Assembly: GCA_032622095.1 (NCBI GenBank)
Contig: CP136066.1
Coordinates: forward strand, 194,796,816-194,860,815
Direction of reading: 5' to 3'
DNA: 64,000 nucleotides
From: Siphonodentalium dalli
Taxonomy: Eukaryota; Mollusca; Scaphopoda; Gadilida; Siphonodentaliidae
This document shows, in pieces, positions 1 through 12,290 of the stretch. A program made the position numbers and the translations under genes. The notes under the pieces were generated by a model, which saw only the letters and a list, made by a program, of their open reading frames with translations, was not told where the DNA came from and searched no databases. Each line of letters begins with the position of its first letter. The stretch's first letter is position 1.

Positions 1-26
1 TTAGTAGAATGATAACATTCCCCAGG

Positions 27-614
27 TTGGCAAAGTGCCTGAGCACTAACTTATCAATTTCTCGCACCCGAAAAAGTCCATAACAAGTCCATAATATATC
101 TTTAAGCATATATATAAATCTCCGAAAACCAAAATTCTAAAGCATTAAACGATTTCTTGAAATACAGTTTTTCTGAACAGTCTTCCTTGATTAAAGTGAT
201 GTGAAACACTCCGGCAGACACCGGGCAGAGTGATCAAATAGAAATTAAGAATAATCTTTCTCAAAGTAGTTATTCGTTACGAATATTAATCCAAATGGAT
301 GATACACAACGTCATTCTTATATATTAGTTAAATGCAATGACTCTCGATGGCGAAATCATTTTTGTTTAATTATAGCCGATAGTTGCGCCCCGAATCGAG
401 ATGTAAATATTTACAATTTGGAGTAGTTCAGACGATGTTCTCTATGAAGTGGTGTGGCAGATTTTTTTGGAAAATTTCAGTGATTTGGCAAAGTCCCTGA
501 GCACTAACTTATCAATTTCTCGCACCTGAAAAAGTCCATAACAAGTCCATAATATGTCTTTAAGCATATATATAAATCTCCGAAAAACAAAAATTCTAAA
601 GCATTAAACGATTT
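27..614 (+). repeat. Direct repeat pair, about 128 bp, 458 bp apart
   Basis: The stretch at 27-155 recurs at 485-614 with only a few differences (TTGGCAAAGT start, ATTAAACGATTT end). Nothing coding lies between the copies. They could be the edges of one element or a local duplication; no terminal motif decides this. Confidence 0.8.
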
Positions 615-2479
615 GCTATATTTCCAAGGCATATATTTCATCTGATTTAGCGAGAATCCATATATACTTTTTCACGAGAATCCAGGGTAATTTGCGAGAA
701 TATTTACGAGAATCTAGATTTGGATTTTCGCCGAAATATAAGCCCTGATTTCACTCTGAAGTGTGCCTAAATGGCATAAATTGTACCGTGGTTCCCATGT
801 TCGCCAAATGGCATAAATTTATTTCAGGATAATACTAATTTTAGGCATTCATTTATATCACTGATATCAGGACAATAAATAGCCATTTCCTTTGCATGGA
901 ACAAAGAGCGTTATTGTTTATTGGTGTTGTTTTTGGAAGTGGTGGTAGTTAAATTTTATACATTTCGACCCCCAATAAGTATTTCCGAACAAATGAATTA
1001 TTAACAAGCGTGACATGACATCATTGACGAAGATAATTAACACCGATCTACAAGCAATTAAAGTCTTAAAATGAGCTAAAATTTTACATTTTCTTTAAAA
1101 AATTTACATTTTTATCTCTCGCGACATAATTGTCACCAATAAAAACAAATTTGATTCATCGTGGAAGTTAGTCGGTGACTATAAATAATGTCACCATTCA
1201 ACTGAATGTTGTTGAGCATATTTCAACCAATTTTGGAAGTTTAAATGAATATTTTCTTCACACGCAAAGTAAAATTGACAAATTTCAGGATTTTAGCCTG
1301 CTTCGTTGGGACCAAAATTTGTTGTGCACACTCAAGAAACGTCTACCGACACTCGCTATGTCAAATTATGCCATGACCATGCTATAAACTAGCTTGAAAT
1401 TGGCAAAACAATGAATTTTTTTTTGGTTGAAAAAATTTACATAGAGAACGATTATTTTTCGATAAAAACGAAAATAATGCGAATTTCAGCACTCGTCAGA
1501 ATGGTGCAGAATAACATCATACGAGTCTTCTTATATGCGAAAATTTGACCTCATTCGATAAATTAGTCTCGTAATTAAGGATATGTAGTGTTAGTGTTAC
1601 TGTACATGGCCGACGAAATTTTGAAATGTAAACACGCATCAAACACGCATCAAATTTACCTTTTGTGAGAATAACAAAAGCGCAACCTTGATCAAAGTAA
1701 TACAATACACAACAACACATAGAATAAAACTGATATAAACACGGTATAAGTGAGAATAAGACGCGTATTCAGACGTGCAATTTGACAACATTTCTTCGCT
1801 ATAAATATATCTGACCCAGATGCAGCTGTTTTGCGCACGTCACTTTCCATATTTGGAATTTCCATATATGGGACCTGAATACCGATCAATCCATTGCAAA
1901 CAAATTACCACGCAATTATCTTAGCATAAAAATATATTGTAATTTATACAACTACGACCCTGGTAACCCTGATAACTAATACAATATACCGGCCAATTCA
2001 TTTTAAGATCGTTATTTCACGTTGCTTTAGGCATAAATACACTCTTGAACGCACATAAACGACCCATTGGCGTTAAATTAAATATACTCGGTATTTATTA
2101 ATATTAGTTTTTTATTGCTCAGTTTTGAGTTTGACCCTTGACACCTCTCAATATATTTGGGCTGAATTCATATGATGCGGTATTTTTCCTCGAAATAAAC
2201 AACAAAGCAGTCGTTACTTCGAAATGTCGTTTGGGCTAACATTTACACAAATCCTTCGCGTGTTCTCCTCAATTGGCACGCATGTTCTGAGCCGACACAC
2301 AGGTTATCCCAGAAACTCCTGTGAAATAAACAGCCAAGGTTTGGCTGAAATTAATGCTATCAGTTTAACTTCATCTTAATAGAGGTGTTCACTTTTCGTA
2401 AACCATATACAACACCACTAATATAATTATATTGTACGTTTCGTGAAATGAATGGTGTTGATTGACCAATATTGTTTTC
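615..2479. other. AT-rich intergenic DNA, no feature recognised
   Basis: Only short open frames without recognisable domains. A single AAAGAGCGTT motif lies at about 903-912 (see findings). No RNA gene or element end was recognised. Confidence 0.5.
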
Positions 2480-2592
2480 AATTTTTCTAGAGGAATTAAA
2501 AAGTGATTTGCCAAATGAAATTATTTTTTGCCAAATTTGAATTATTTTTGCCATTAGCAAATTTGGCAAGTGGCAGCGCGAACACTAGTAGT
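2480..2592 (-). repeat. Solo end of an hAT-like MITE related to the 9.3-kb element
   Basis: The stretch ends with GGCAGCGCGAACACT, matching the outer 13 bases of the terminal repeat of the hAT-type element at 9,344-10,073. Before it come TTTGCCAAA-type runs that resemble the TTTGGCTAA runs of that element. No partner end was found upstream, so this looks like a truncated relative. Confidence 0.45.
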
Positions 2593-3960
2593 ATGGCATG
2601 GGTTAATAAAGTTCAAGAATATATGTTTTTGAATGTTTCAACTAGACACTGGCCTTGCAGATTAATCAAGCATCGCAAAAATCATAAGGGTACTTGTTCG
2701 TGTAAGGGATAACAGCACCATGTTCCGTGTGGTTATTTCTACGCACTATATAAGTTATCGATGGACGTGGTCGACAAGAATAAATATGGTAATATGACCA
2801 TGCGTTAGCGTAATTAAATAACAAAGCTAAACCACTCACATTGGGGTAACTGGCTTTTGTTTTTTAAATCAAAATTGGTTTATATATTACCTGGTATTCC
2901 CGCCAAATAGGGACGTTCCAAAGGGATCCAACCGTGGGTGAGACCATACAATTTCCAACTATATATACATGTACACAGAATTTGGTCTAATAACATTTCC
3001 AAATATATAGGATTTTTGTCTAATCAAATATCCAACTATATAGCATTTGGTTTTGAGTAATGCAATATTTCAATATTGGCTTCATAATTTGGGTTTCCAT
3101 ACATTCTGTTTAAGAGCATGGACTTTGTAAATAAAGACACAAATGACAATCATGACATAGCATTGATCCATATGTTATGTCTCGAGTATACTGCGTCACA
3201 GTCTGCGTGCAGAACATGCACATTATACATGCTATTAATCAGAATATGGCTGATGAGCGAATACGAGTTACACGTATTCAAATTCCAAGAAGTAACAATA
3301 TATGATGGTAACAATTATGCATGCTGAATGTTATATCGTTAAAGCTGTTATCAGAAAGATATGGAGGTTTGGCATTACTAATAGACTAGTGACCATGACG
3401 CAATGTTCGGTAAAACATACAAGTCTGAACTTGAAGTCGGAAATTGAAACACTTAGATCATTCGATTCACTTTTACTTTTAATTTCCAACTATTGAAATT
3501 TGAGTCATGAAATTTCTAACTATGCAAATTATGGTCCTCGTTCGGAGTGTGACAACCCACACCCTGTCGGTACGTGCCTAAGACCAAATCGGATTCACAT
3601 AACCTATATTGATTATCAATAATTACACTTCGTCCACAACGGTTCATCGAAAGAATGGATCCCAATTATAATTTAGATCATAAATTAGACCAAACGTGTT
3701 TCCGAGTAGTCTTTATTGTCTGCTACACGTAGTATAAACTATACCAACACCAAAGTGAAAATAATTATACCATGCATGCCGAGTGGGGAACGTGAACATT
3801 TTTACGGAATTTAACCAATATATTTGTTGACGCTTGGTGAGCGATGCGACTGATATACTATATATGGAGAAGACATGTCAATTCCATAATGTTCATTACA
3901 TTCGTATGATTTCAACGAATATTGATGAACAACGTCATGGTGTAACTTTTCCGGGTGCAG
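2593..3960. other. Intergenic DNA, no feature recognised
   Basis: AT-rich sequence with short open frames lacking recognisable domains. Reads such as CCAACTATATA recur loosely around 2,950-3,060, suggesting a degenerate simple repeat. Confidence 0.4.
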
Positions 3961-4092
3961 GACATTTCGGCACATGGACGTTTCGGCACCAAGTTTTCAG
4001 GATGTTTCGGCACCTGGGGTTTCGGCAATTGTTATTTCGGACCAAGCATTTGGATGTTTCGGAACGTCGTCGAAGACGTTTCGGCACATGAT
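3961..4092 (+). repeat. Degenerate tandem array of a TTTCGGCAC motif
   Basis: About seven copies of GAYGTTTCGGCACC-like motifs occur in roughly 130 bp, at uneven spacings of about 16-24 bp, alternating with CAAG or CTGG linkers. The motif density is far above background. Short open frames across it are repeat artefacts. Confidence 0.75.
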
Positions 4093-4528
4093 TTAATTAC
4101 TATATTTAATATGATTAGTATGAAGTTGAGCATTTCGCAATGTTTTCTCGCATTGTGTTTTGAAAAATGCGGCTAATTTCACTACATTTGGCTTTTACAT
4201 ATGGCTCAAGATAATTTGTTCTTAGTACCAAGATTGTTTACAGAATAAACGATATAGGTAAAAAATTGATACATTTGTTATTGTAATAATGATTTATAAG
4301 ACTATAATCCGAATACTTGTGTTTGCCACGTGTATACTATATCAATACAGTTGATATTTATGGCTGGTATAAATGTTTAATCCAGCTGTGTATTTAACGG
4401 CCTGTTATATCATCAGATGTCAGAACATAGTGACCAAACTCGATTATACATACATGCATTGAGAGACACACGTTAACAGTCACTTTAATCACGTTTGACC
4501 CGTCTTGATAAATCAATTAACGCGAACT

Positions 4529-5420
4529 CACCCCATGCATCCGGATATGCTCGTAGCGGAAGACATGCTCGTAGCGGAATAACCACATGGCCAGCGATTT
4601 GCACATCGTCCTTAGTTGTCGTAAGTTATTTCATAAAAACACGGTTTACTTTACCTTGATTTTTTTTAAACGTTTAACAGCGATACTCGGTCTACAGAAA
4701 TGAGCGGTTGTGGTTTCCGCAATTTGCATATTACTGTTCGATAATCGGGTTTTATACGAAAATTATGACCTGAAATACTTACTCGATATAAGTTTTATCA
4801 AATTTTAATGAATCCTTGCTTTGACACATTATATAACATACAGTCTCTCAAAGTTTGATATCTTAGCTTCAAAATGAACTGGACATGTTTGCGATGTCAA
4901 TCATATTAGTGCCCGAAAAATTAGTTTCCATGGATGCACTCACTTGATTTTGGGGCATGTCTATAGCAAACGTAAAAACACTGCTATAGACATGCCATAT
5001 TTTCTTGCTATGACCTGCATATATGGTAATTTTTTTACTATGAAAAATGTAGAAACATGACTGAAAATGTTGTCTATTATATTAAGGGAATATCCGCGGA
5101 AATAGCAATGTATGCAAAGACTATGTTGTCTGGGCTGTTACCACAGAAATCGTAATTTTATGTAAGAAATGAAAAGTTTGCCACAATGTTTGGCCTAACT
5201 TCGCTATAAAATAGGATTAAACTGGGTCCATGTTTAAAGAAGTTTGATGTACAGTTGGGTAAATTATAGCCACAAATAGTACCACCACCGTCAACCACTG
5301 GTATGTGTTGGTTTCGGTGCAAAATGTGTTTAACCGTGAATGGTGTGCAAATCGCGGGCCATGTGGTTATTCCGCTACGGGCATGTCTTCCGCTACGAGC
5401 ATGTCCGGATGCATGGGGTG
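4529..5420. mobile_element. Non-autonomous TIR element with a hairpin at its centre
   Basis: 4,529-4,603 and 5,343-5,420 are inverted copies of about 75 bp; both carry CACCCCATGCATCCGGA, two GCTCGTAGCGGAA-like blocks and CCACATGG. At the midpoint a perfect 15-bp inverted repeat (GGCATGTCTATAGCA, 4,954-4,968, against 4,982-4,996) forms a hairpin with a 13-nt loop. The interior is AT-rich and non-coding. No clear target-site duplication is visible, so the superfamily is open. Confidence 0.7.
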
Positions 5421-6831
5421 GAACTGGCGTGCGTAATTATTAGTCATTAACGACGAAGAACCATCAACGCATGACCGAATCGATCCGCGGTGGAAATTTA
5501 GGAACACACCCTAGTCAAGTTGTCCTGCTAATGTGATATGGTGCTGATGGATAATGATTAACTGCTATGCGAGGTTACGGCAAACTGATGCTGTTACGAA
5601 AAGATACCGTTAATCAGTTTTAAAGTTGTCATTATTGCGGTGTTCGGATAATCTGAACATATGCAAGAAACGGTATAATGTGTATGAAACATTCAGAAGC
5701 ACAATACAAATAAGTTAATACTGTTTGTATTAGCTGTTGCAAATCGACTATCAACAATTTAGCTATTAATGTTATTTAGCAAATACCAGCGCAGCCATTA
5801 CTAGTTTAAAAAAAATAAAAATAAATATATATACGTTATTGAATGTTTCATACATACACTGTTATTTATAAAAACCCTCGGCTTAGCCAAAATGACACTT
5901 AAAAGAACACAAACAGTACTTTTCGTAACGACGTCAGTTTGTCCTACCAACAGCATAACAATTTCACAAGACCTACTAACGTCATAGCAGAATAGACGGA
6001 TAGGACCAGTGGAACACAGTTATTAGCCGCGCAGTCACTGCATACCTGTTTCATGATATATGTTGAGTAATTGGACACAGAAAGTACATACTTATAGTTT
6101 ATTATACAGACTTGACATGACTATGAAGGATTTATTTAATTTTGGCAGCATATTTTATTTCCCATGATAAGATAGTACAAAGGCGATGGCACACTATGCC
6201 AATATCTCATTTTAAATCACACATCGCATCGCATCAAAGGCAATTATTCAGATACAAGAAAGAGACCAAAATCATGCACTATGTTACACCGCACTGAAGG
6301 TTGATGGTTAATACATATCAATTTTATATATGACAAAACACTCTTTATTGATAACTCTTTTTGTTGTGCTAACACTACTAGTAACAGAGATAATAAGATA
6401 TACTGCAACTGATAAGAGAAGCCTGATTGCCTTATGCATTGTTATATCGGACTGAAACCAATGTTGGTTATTTCGAAAAAAATATCACACAACGCTCTTT
6501 ATGGTCTTTATCCGTGTGGCGAAACGCTCTCGATTTAGGTATATTTCTTGACATAGAAAATAAAGCGCAGAGTTACATTAGTAAACCCTGATTGCCTTGA
6601 ATTGGATTATAGCCATATCAGACATGTGCATGTAGAGTGATGATCAAGTCGGAAGAATTTAAAAATTCTAATGAATTCCAATTCCAGTCACTTCCGTGTC
6701 TCTTCAAGTGTACCATGCATGTGCATATACATATCGTATTTTATAGCTGGTATATAACTAATCACGCTAAGTACGTATTTGCCTTGTTGCATCCTCTGGT
6801 GTAAGAACGTATCCTCTGATGTAAGAAAGTT
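5421..6831. other. Intergenic DNA with weak internal repeats
   Basis: No gene recognised. CCTGATTGCCTT recurs at about 6,421 and 6,588 with similar flanks, and an inverted AACGCTCTTTATG (the AAAGAGCGT motif) lies at about 6,491. Confidence 0.4.
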
Positions 6832-7129
6832 GCGACCTACCTCGATGTAAACGTATATGTATACAACTAAGAGCTCATTCCATCAATGTATCACATTATT
6901 ATAATCAATAAATTTGAAAAATGATCAAGGAAATATGGGTTGATACAAACATCGGACTTGGCACTGAAAGGGTGAAAGTAGCGACCTACCTCGATGTAAA
7001 CGTATACGTATACAACTAAGAGCTCATTCCATCAATGTATCACATTATTATAATCAGTAAATTTGAAAAATGATCAAGGAAATATGGGTTGATACAAACA
7101 TCGGACTTGGCACTGAAAGGGTTAAAGCT
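6832..7129 (+). repeat. Tandem duplication, 149-bp unit
   Basis: 6,832-6,980 is repeated at 6,981-7,129 with very few differences. Each unit starts GCGACCTACCTCGATG and ends GGCACTGAAAGGGT. The second ends GAAAGGG-TTAA, the form of a piggyBac-type element end, so this may be a duplicated end of such an element; no opposite end was found. Confidence 0.85.
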
Positions 7130-7149
7130 ACATTTAGTTTCGATAATTC

Positions 7150-7412
7150 AATCAAACCGAACGCGCGGACGTAATTAGTAGAAGCAACGGACGACGAACG
7201 AAGGCCCGAAGACCGCTCCGCGGATCGTCGCGATGATAATCAGCGAAAGGCGCCACGCGCCTTCGCTCGAGGCGCGGTGCACCTACTGAGAGGCGGTGCG
7301 CGCCTAGCTGGCTACCATATATGCGAGTAGAGGATCTCCAACGAGTCCCCGGTTTATAACAAAATTTACAAAACAAGACCAGTAAATTAGGTCTGGACCG
7401 AGCCTTTGACAA
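7150..7412. other. GC-rich, CpG-rich island in AT-rich DNA
   Basis: About 7,155-7,320 is rich in CG dinucleotides and GC blocks (for example GCGCGGACG, GGCGCCACGCGCC), unlike the flanks. The minus strand is open for 86 codons over it, but the arginine-rich translation shows no domain I recognise. It could be a degraded SINE or LINE piece or a regulatory CpG island. Confidence 0.35.
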
Positions 7413-7599
7413 GTTTTGTAAACTTCACTATAAACAGTGTCTTCTGTAAGGTATGTGATGACATGACAAGTAACTATGCATTCATTGGTTAAATAATTGA
7501 ATAAATATTTGGATATTATTTAGATCCTTTCCCATCTTGGTTCAATTATGGGCATGTGAAAGTTTAATTGGCAATAGGGCTATCTCACAATGACATGCT

Positions 7600-7870
7600 G
7601 AGAGCAACCCACCTTAAGTCCTGCGTGTTGCAAAACAAAATTCTAAGTTGAAAAAGGGGATATCTCCACCAAAAAAAAGTCGGAGATACCTCATAATTGC
7701 AGGTGCACAGATTCCCATGGTACTAGATATCTGTGCAAAGTTTAAATAAAATTGAACATGTTGATTCCACTGATGTACGACTAGACGACCAGACAAGCTG
7801 ATTTCCAGTATACTCCCAATGCTCGTATGAGTACACCTATTTTCTGATTTGCGGGAGCATACATGTCCTC
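7600..7870 (+). repeat. Candidate decayed interspersed repeat
   Basis: The series of phrases (ATATCTCCACC, CATAATTGCAGGTGCACAG, ATTCCCATGG, then GACGACCAGACAAGC and TATACTCCCAATG) matches my memory of a repeat class common in marine invertebrates. No termini are seen and the identification is from recall only. Confidence 0.25.
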
Positions 7871-8047
7871 TTGTGGTTAATGTGGTGTTTTCCTCATGTG
7901 AGTGACTATTTTGCTGTACATAGCTAAATACGAGGGCTGATGTTTGGTTCTGTAAGTTTAAATTAAATTTGATTGCCTCAAATCTAGGTACAGCACATGT
8001 TATTGATGCTTTAATTTTCTATTTCTATGTGTAAGTGATCGTCTTAA

Positions 8048-8541
8048 AGGTACGGTTGGCCTTGGCGGTGGGTATCCTGTGAAAATATTTCCACCCGTCA
8101 AAAACCGCCACAAACAGAAAGAACATCAAAATGTAGACAGACTTTGTCCGTATACAAATAAGAAATATCGCATAAACAGTATGTTATTGTCAAATGTTTG
8201 ACCATTGTTATGTAAACAAAAGCATAAAAAGTTACTTTTCTGGTGTTTGTTTATATTATGATGGTAAACATAAAGAGCGTTCTTTGTTGGTGAATTCCTG
8301 ATATGGAAATAATAAAGAGCGTTTATGCCATTTGTGTGTGATTATCCAGTAGCATTGTGCTGTCTTCTGTAACACAATCAGGCTCTTGCTTAGGTAAAAT
8401 ATAGTAGGTCTTTATGATAACATGCTGTTTACGTGATGGTCATGGTATATATGAACGAAGCTGTATGCGTTTTAATGTTTTTCTGTTTACGGTGATTGGA
8501 ACAAATATGAATATTTTCGACAACTAAGGCCTCACATGCCT
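8048..8541 (+). mobile_element. MITE M1, copy 1 (494 bp, TTAA-flanked)
   Basis: Flanked by TTAA on both sides (8,044-8,047 and 8,542-8,545). The ends are imperfect inverted repeats, AGGTACGGTTGGCC and, reversed, AGGCATGTGAGGCC. Copies of the same length lie at 11,669-12,162 (inverted) and 15,668-16,161. It is non-coding. TTAA targeting fits piggyBac or Kolobok superfamilies; the AGG terminus is not the canonical piggyBac CCC. Two AAAGAGCGT motifs lie 42 bp apart inside. Confidence 0.8.
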
Positions 8542-8654
8542 TTAAACTTAGTGGCTGATGCTCCTGCAAGATGCTTAATTCATAACTTTGTCCAGTTCAA
8601 TGGCAAGTTTGGTTGTCCCTGTTGCTATGAGTCAGACACACGAGAAACAGTTAC

Positions 8655-8820
8655 GGACTGCTTTTCTATGGTAATTATATAGACAGCTATTTACAGTGTA
8701 ACTGACTAATAGCTGTTTCCACTTTGAAAAAGCAAAATGTGAATTCAACATACATTACAGATTAACTGTTTTTCTTTTCTATTGTAATTGAATAGACAGC
8801 TATTTTACAGTGTAACTGGG
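8655..8820 (-). repeat. Inverted copies of an AACAGCTATTAGCCAGTTACACTG-type minisatellite
   Basis: Two adjacent minus-strand copies of the unit that is tandem at 15,110-15,390 and 16,890-17,110. Diagnostic blocks are TTTACAGTGTAACTG and ATAGACAGCTATTT. A partial copy appears near 9,010-9,070. Confidence 0.65.
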
Positions 8821-8825
8821 GATAA

Positions 8826-9012
8826 TCAAGCTCCGTGCAGGACTTACCACTGTCTGCACCTACACGTAATGTGAAGAAATGTCACATTTATTTATTTGAG
8901 ACTTTTGTTGGTTACAATTCATTCTGCATTATTCTGAGAAAATGAACGTTCATTTTCATTTGAAAATTGTCTAGATTCATAGGGGACTGAACTCATTCTA
9001 TTTTGCAGCTTG
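8826..9012 (+). repeat. Diverged interspersed repeat, copy 1
   Basis: Shares ordered blocks with 20,656-20,940 (CAAGCTCC, CCTACAC, TGTGAA, GGTTACAATTCATTCTGC, TTATTCTGAGAAA, TTTTGCAGCTTG). The second copy is about 100 bp longer. Family unknown. Confidence 0.55.
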
Positions 9013-9343
9013 CTGGCTAATTAATAACTGTTTCCACTTTGAAAACACAAAATGTAATTTAAGCAAACTGGTTGATAGCTATTCCCTCTTGTATACATGT
9101 ATGTGCAATATGTGAACTTTTATTGTCCTATAATAACTTTAAACTTTGCTCTTTGGATAAAATATGCTCTTATTTAAGTGTAATTAATCGATACAGAATG
9201 ACAATTCTGTAAATTCTTATTACAGTAGCCACATATGTATTCCCACTTGGCAAAATTGTATTTGAGATAGATATGTAAATAATTCAATTATGTAAATTTA
9301 AGACACTTTTTTAGTGTTTATCTTAAAGATGCATATTAATAAG

Positions 9344-10073
9344 CAGTGTTCGCGCTGTCGGTAGCCAAATTAGCCAATGGCTAATATTATTCGAATTTGG
9401 CTAATAAAAATTTCATTTGGCTAAACTTTTGGCTAAACTTTTTTGTACCCCAAATGGAGACGGAAAGCATAGAGTCGTAAAGCTAATTAATAAAAGCGCT
9501 GAATAGATCGAAGTTATGTGACGAAAGTATTTCGTACTTATGTTAATACGCCATCGATGACATTTAACCAGCCTAATCGTCAAAACGCTTAAGCTGTATA
9601 CTGGTTATGTAACTGATTAAGCCGTCTGTAAGATAAAATACCTAAATGCTTTGTTCAGAAGAACAGTTCTTAATCAATGGTTGCGTAATCTGCATCCCGT
9701 TTAATAAACTGGCTTCTCATCATAAAAGTGTCAACGACATAGAGTTATTACAATTAATTAACTTAGCGAATTTATGCGGGCTTTTGCGATGTGAAATCCC
9801 ACCTATATTCTATAGAAATGTTTTATGAATTGATCTGCTTGTGTGATATAATACATACATATGTTCGTATAATATTGTTTTTAAAGTTGTTTTAATTATG
9901 TTTTTATACTGAATAACAAATAAAGTTTAAAGCGAATATTTTAGTCATTAATTGTGAACCGCCCAGAAAATGAGGATTTAATTTGGTCAAAAAACATTTG
10001 GCTAAAGTTTTTTTCATTTGGCTAATAAAATTTTCATTTGGCTAAAATATATTTCGGTCCAGCGCGAACACTG
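9344..10073. mobile_element. hAT-type MITE, 730 bp, perfect 8-bp target duplication
   Basis: Terminal inverted repeat CAGTGTTCGCGCTG at 9,344 and its exact complement ending at 10,073. The flanks 9,336-9,343 and 10,074-10,081 are both TTAATAAG, the 8-bp duplication expected for hAT. Subterminal regions carry several TTTGGCTAA motifs pointing inwards from both ends, as in transposase-binding subterminal repeats. A 60-codon frame inside (9,646-9,828) shows no transposase similarity, so the element is non-autonomous. Confidence 0.9.
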
Positions 10074-10101
10074 TTAATAAGTAACAAGCAAAATTTCACG
10101 T

Positions 10102-10104
<3 letters not shown>

Positions 10105-10134
<30 letters not shown>
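10105..10134. repeat. (AT)n microsatellite
   Basis: Uninterrupted AT dinucleotide run of about 30 bp just beyond the hAT-type element. Confidence 0.9.
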
Positions 10135-10137
<3 letters not shown>

Positions 10138-11540
10138 GTGGATGAAGGTTAATAAATTTCGTACAGAATTATGACAAATTAGAGACCCATTTTATCACAT
10201 AATAACATTTTTGTACGGAAAAAACACTGGTGCTGGGCTTGTTCTGGGGAGGGATGTCTAATCTGTGAAAATCTGATATATAATAACACCAGTAAATTTC
10301 ATCATGATATTTGTTTTAATTTACTAATTGTTTGTAGTTGTCTAAACCCACTTTCACCCCTCTTTCTATACTAACTGCTCATTGACAAGTAGTTCCTTTA
10401 GGAAATATTCAAATAATATGTTCAACAAACACCCATTGCATGAAATTATTATCTGAACATTTTCCACCATCATTTAGTAAAGAAAATGTTAAATTTGACA
10501 TTGCAACTGTTTTATTGGTTGCTATGTCAGAGAAATTATTGCCTGAATTTGACCTCAAGCATGAAAAATATTCATATAAATACACATATTGAAGTCCACT
10601 ATTTAGACAGAAAAAAAATTCTCCAAATAATTATAGAAATAATAATGCTGCACCAACGGAGGTCCGATCGTGAAAGGGTTAACGTATTAGAATCTAACGA
10701 ACTTTGTAGAAGTAATTCAAATTGTCTTCTGGAAATCATGATAAAAATTGTTATAGGACTCTTAGTTGCCAGTTATGGTGACATATGAGACTCAGCGAGA
10801 TTAATATCGGGCTGGGCTTGCGCCTCGCCTGATATTAATATCACTTTGCCTCATATGACACTTATCCAGCAACAACTCGCCCTGTAACTTATAATATTTC
10901 ACCATTAGTTCCCAGAATGATAATGTGTTTAAACATGATAATTACATTCGGATTGAAGTAAACATCGAGTATAGGATTACACCATGACAACATAAGACAT
11001 CGTGACAAAGTTACTAAGGTAAAATATTCCTAATATTTAGTTAGTGGTATTTCTGACTAAAAATGCATTTTTTATCAATAGGCACATTTTACACATATAG
11101 ATGAAGATAGAGAGAAATGGCAAGAATATTGATATGGAATAATAAATAACAAGAGTAAGCAGCTTGGCAGTTCTGAGCAAAGATAAGTATGTGAAATACT
11201 CAAGCTTGTCATATAGAGACTAAAATACACAGATCATAAGTGTAAACACATATAGAAATCATACCGTGACTGCCCACCCTTCTCCTTCCACAGAACTGAC
11301 AAGGCACAAAGAGGTATATAAACCGATAACAGATAGAGATGCAGGGATATAAGGATAAGGGTGAAATCTTACACGTACCAGTAACAGAGAATTGGAAAAC
11401 AGTGCAAATTCATGGTCTGCCTCAATCAAGCTATTGGTTTTCATTGAAGAACGCACAGAAAAACGAGCCAGAGCTCACATTTTTTCCACCGTGTTCTTCT
11501 TTACCGGCAGCCAATCACATGACTCAAGCCATAGCTAGTC
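10135..11540. other. Intergenic DNA; one imperfect hairpin, no gene
   Basis: A 100-codon plus frame at 10,486-10,788 has AT-biased composition and no recognisable domain. Around 10,640-10,675 the sequence ends GTGAAAGGG-TTAA, like a lone piggyBac-type end. The hairpin at 10,780 is listed separately. Confidence 0.4.
10780..10860. other. Imperfect inverted repeat with GC-rich loop
   Basis: Arms of about 33 bp, roughly three quarters paired, share CATATGAG and GATTAATATC and enclose the loop GGCTTGCGCC. A cruciform or degraded foldback element is possible. Confidence 0.55.
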
Positions 11541-11563
11541 TTAACCCTTTACCAACAGAAGGG

Positions 11564-11638
11564 CCCTGTGCCAATGCATTCTCTTATATATGCGAGTCGA
11601 CCATAGGTCGCCTCGCATATATAAGAGAATGCATTGGC
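11564..11638 (+). repeat. Palindromic subterminal inverted repeat, left
   Basis: 11,570-11,638 is a 69-bp near-perfect palindrome: 27-bp arms starting GCCAATGCATTCTC, one mismatch, then CGACC-ATA-GGTCG at the centre. With CCCTGT added outside, the whole 75 bp is repeated in inverted orientation at 12,216-12,290. Confidence 0.9.
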
Positions 11639-11668
11639 TTAACACATTAAAAATTATAAAATTGTTAA

Positions 11669-12162
11669 AGGCACGCGAGGCCTTCATTGTCGAAAATATT
11701 CATATTTGTTCCAAACACCGTAAACAGAAAAACATTAAAACGCATACAGTTTCGTTCATATATACCATGACCACCGCGTAAACAGCATGTTATCATAAAG
11801 ACATACTATATTTTACCTAAGCAAAAGCCTGATTATGTTACAGAAGACAGCACAATGCTACTGGATAATCACACACAAATGGCATAAACGCTCTTTATTA
11901 GTTCCATATCAGGAATTCACCAACAAAGAACGCTCTTTATGTTTACCATCATAATATAAACAAACACCAGAAAAGTAACGTTTTATGCTCTTGTTTACAT
12001 AACAATAGTCAAACATATGACAATAACATACTGTTTATGCGATATTTCTTATTTGTATACGGACAAAGTCTGTCTACATTTTTATGTTCTTTCTGTTTGT
12101 GGCGGTTTTTGACGGCTGGAAATATTTTCACAAGATACCCACCGCCAAGGCCAACCGTACCT
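11669..12162 (-). mobile_element. MITE M1, copy 2 (inverted, 494 bp)
   Basis: Minus-strand copy of M1 with TTAA at 11,665-11,668 and 12,163-12,166. It is the same length as copies 1 and 3 and highly similar. It sits inside the piggyBac-type element, so that element is the older of the two. Confidence 0.85.
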
Positions 12163-12215
12163 TTAAAGAATGTAAGAAAAAATGGTAAAAGTGTTAAATT
12201 TTATTATTTTTTTTG

Positions 12216-12290
12216 GCCAATGCATTCTCTTATATATGCGAGGCGACCTATGGTCGACTCGCATATATAAGAGAATGCATTGGCACAGGG
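12216..12290 (-). repeat. Palindromic subterminal inverted repeat, right
   Basis: Inverted counterpart of 11,564-11,638; 12,216-12,284 is the 69-bp palindrome and CAGGG completes the repeat. The central bases are reversed relative to the left copy, as expected for true inversion. Confidence 0.9.
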
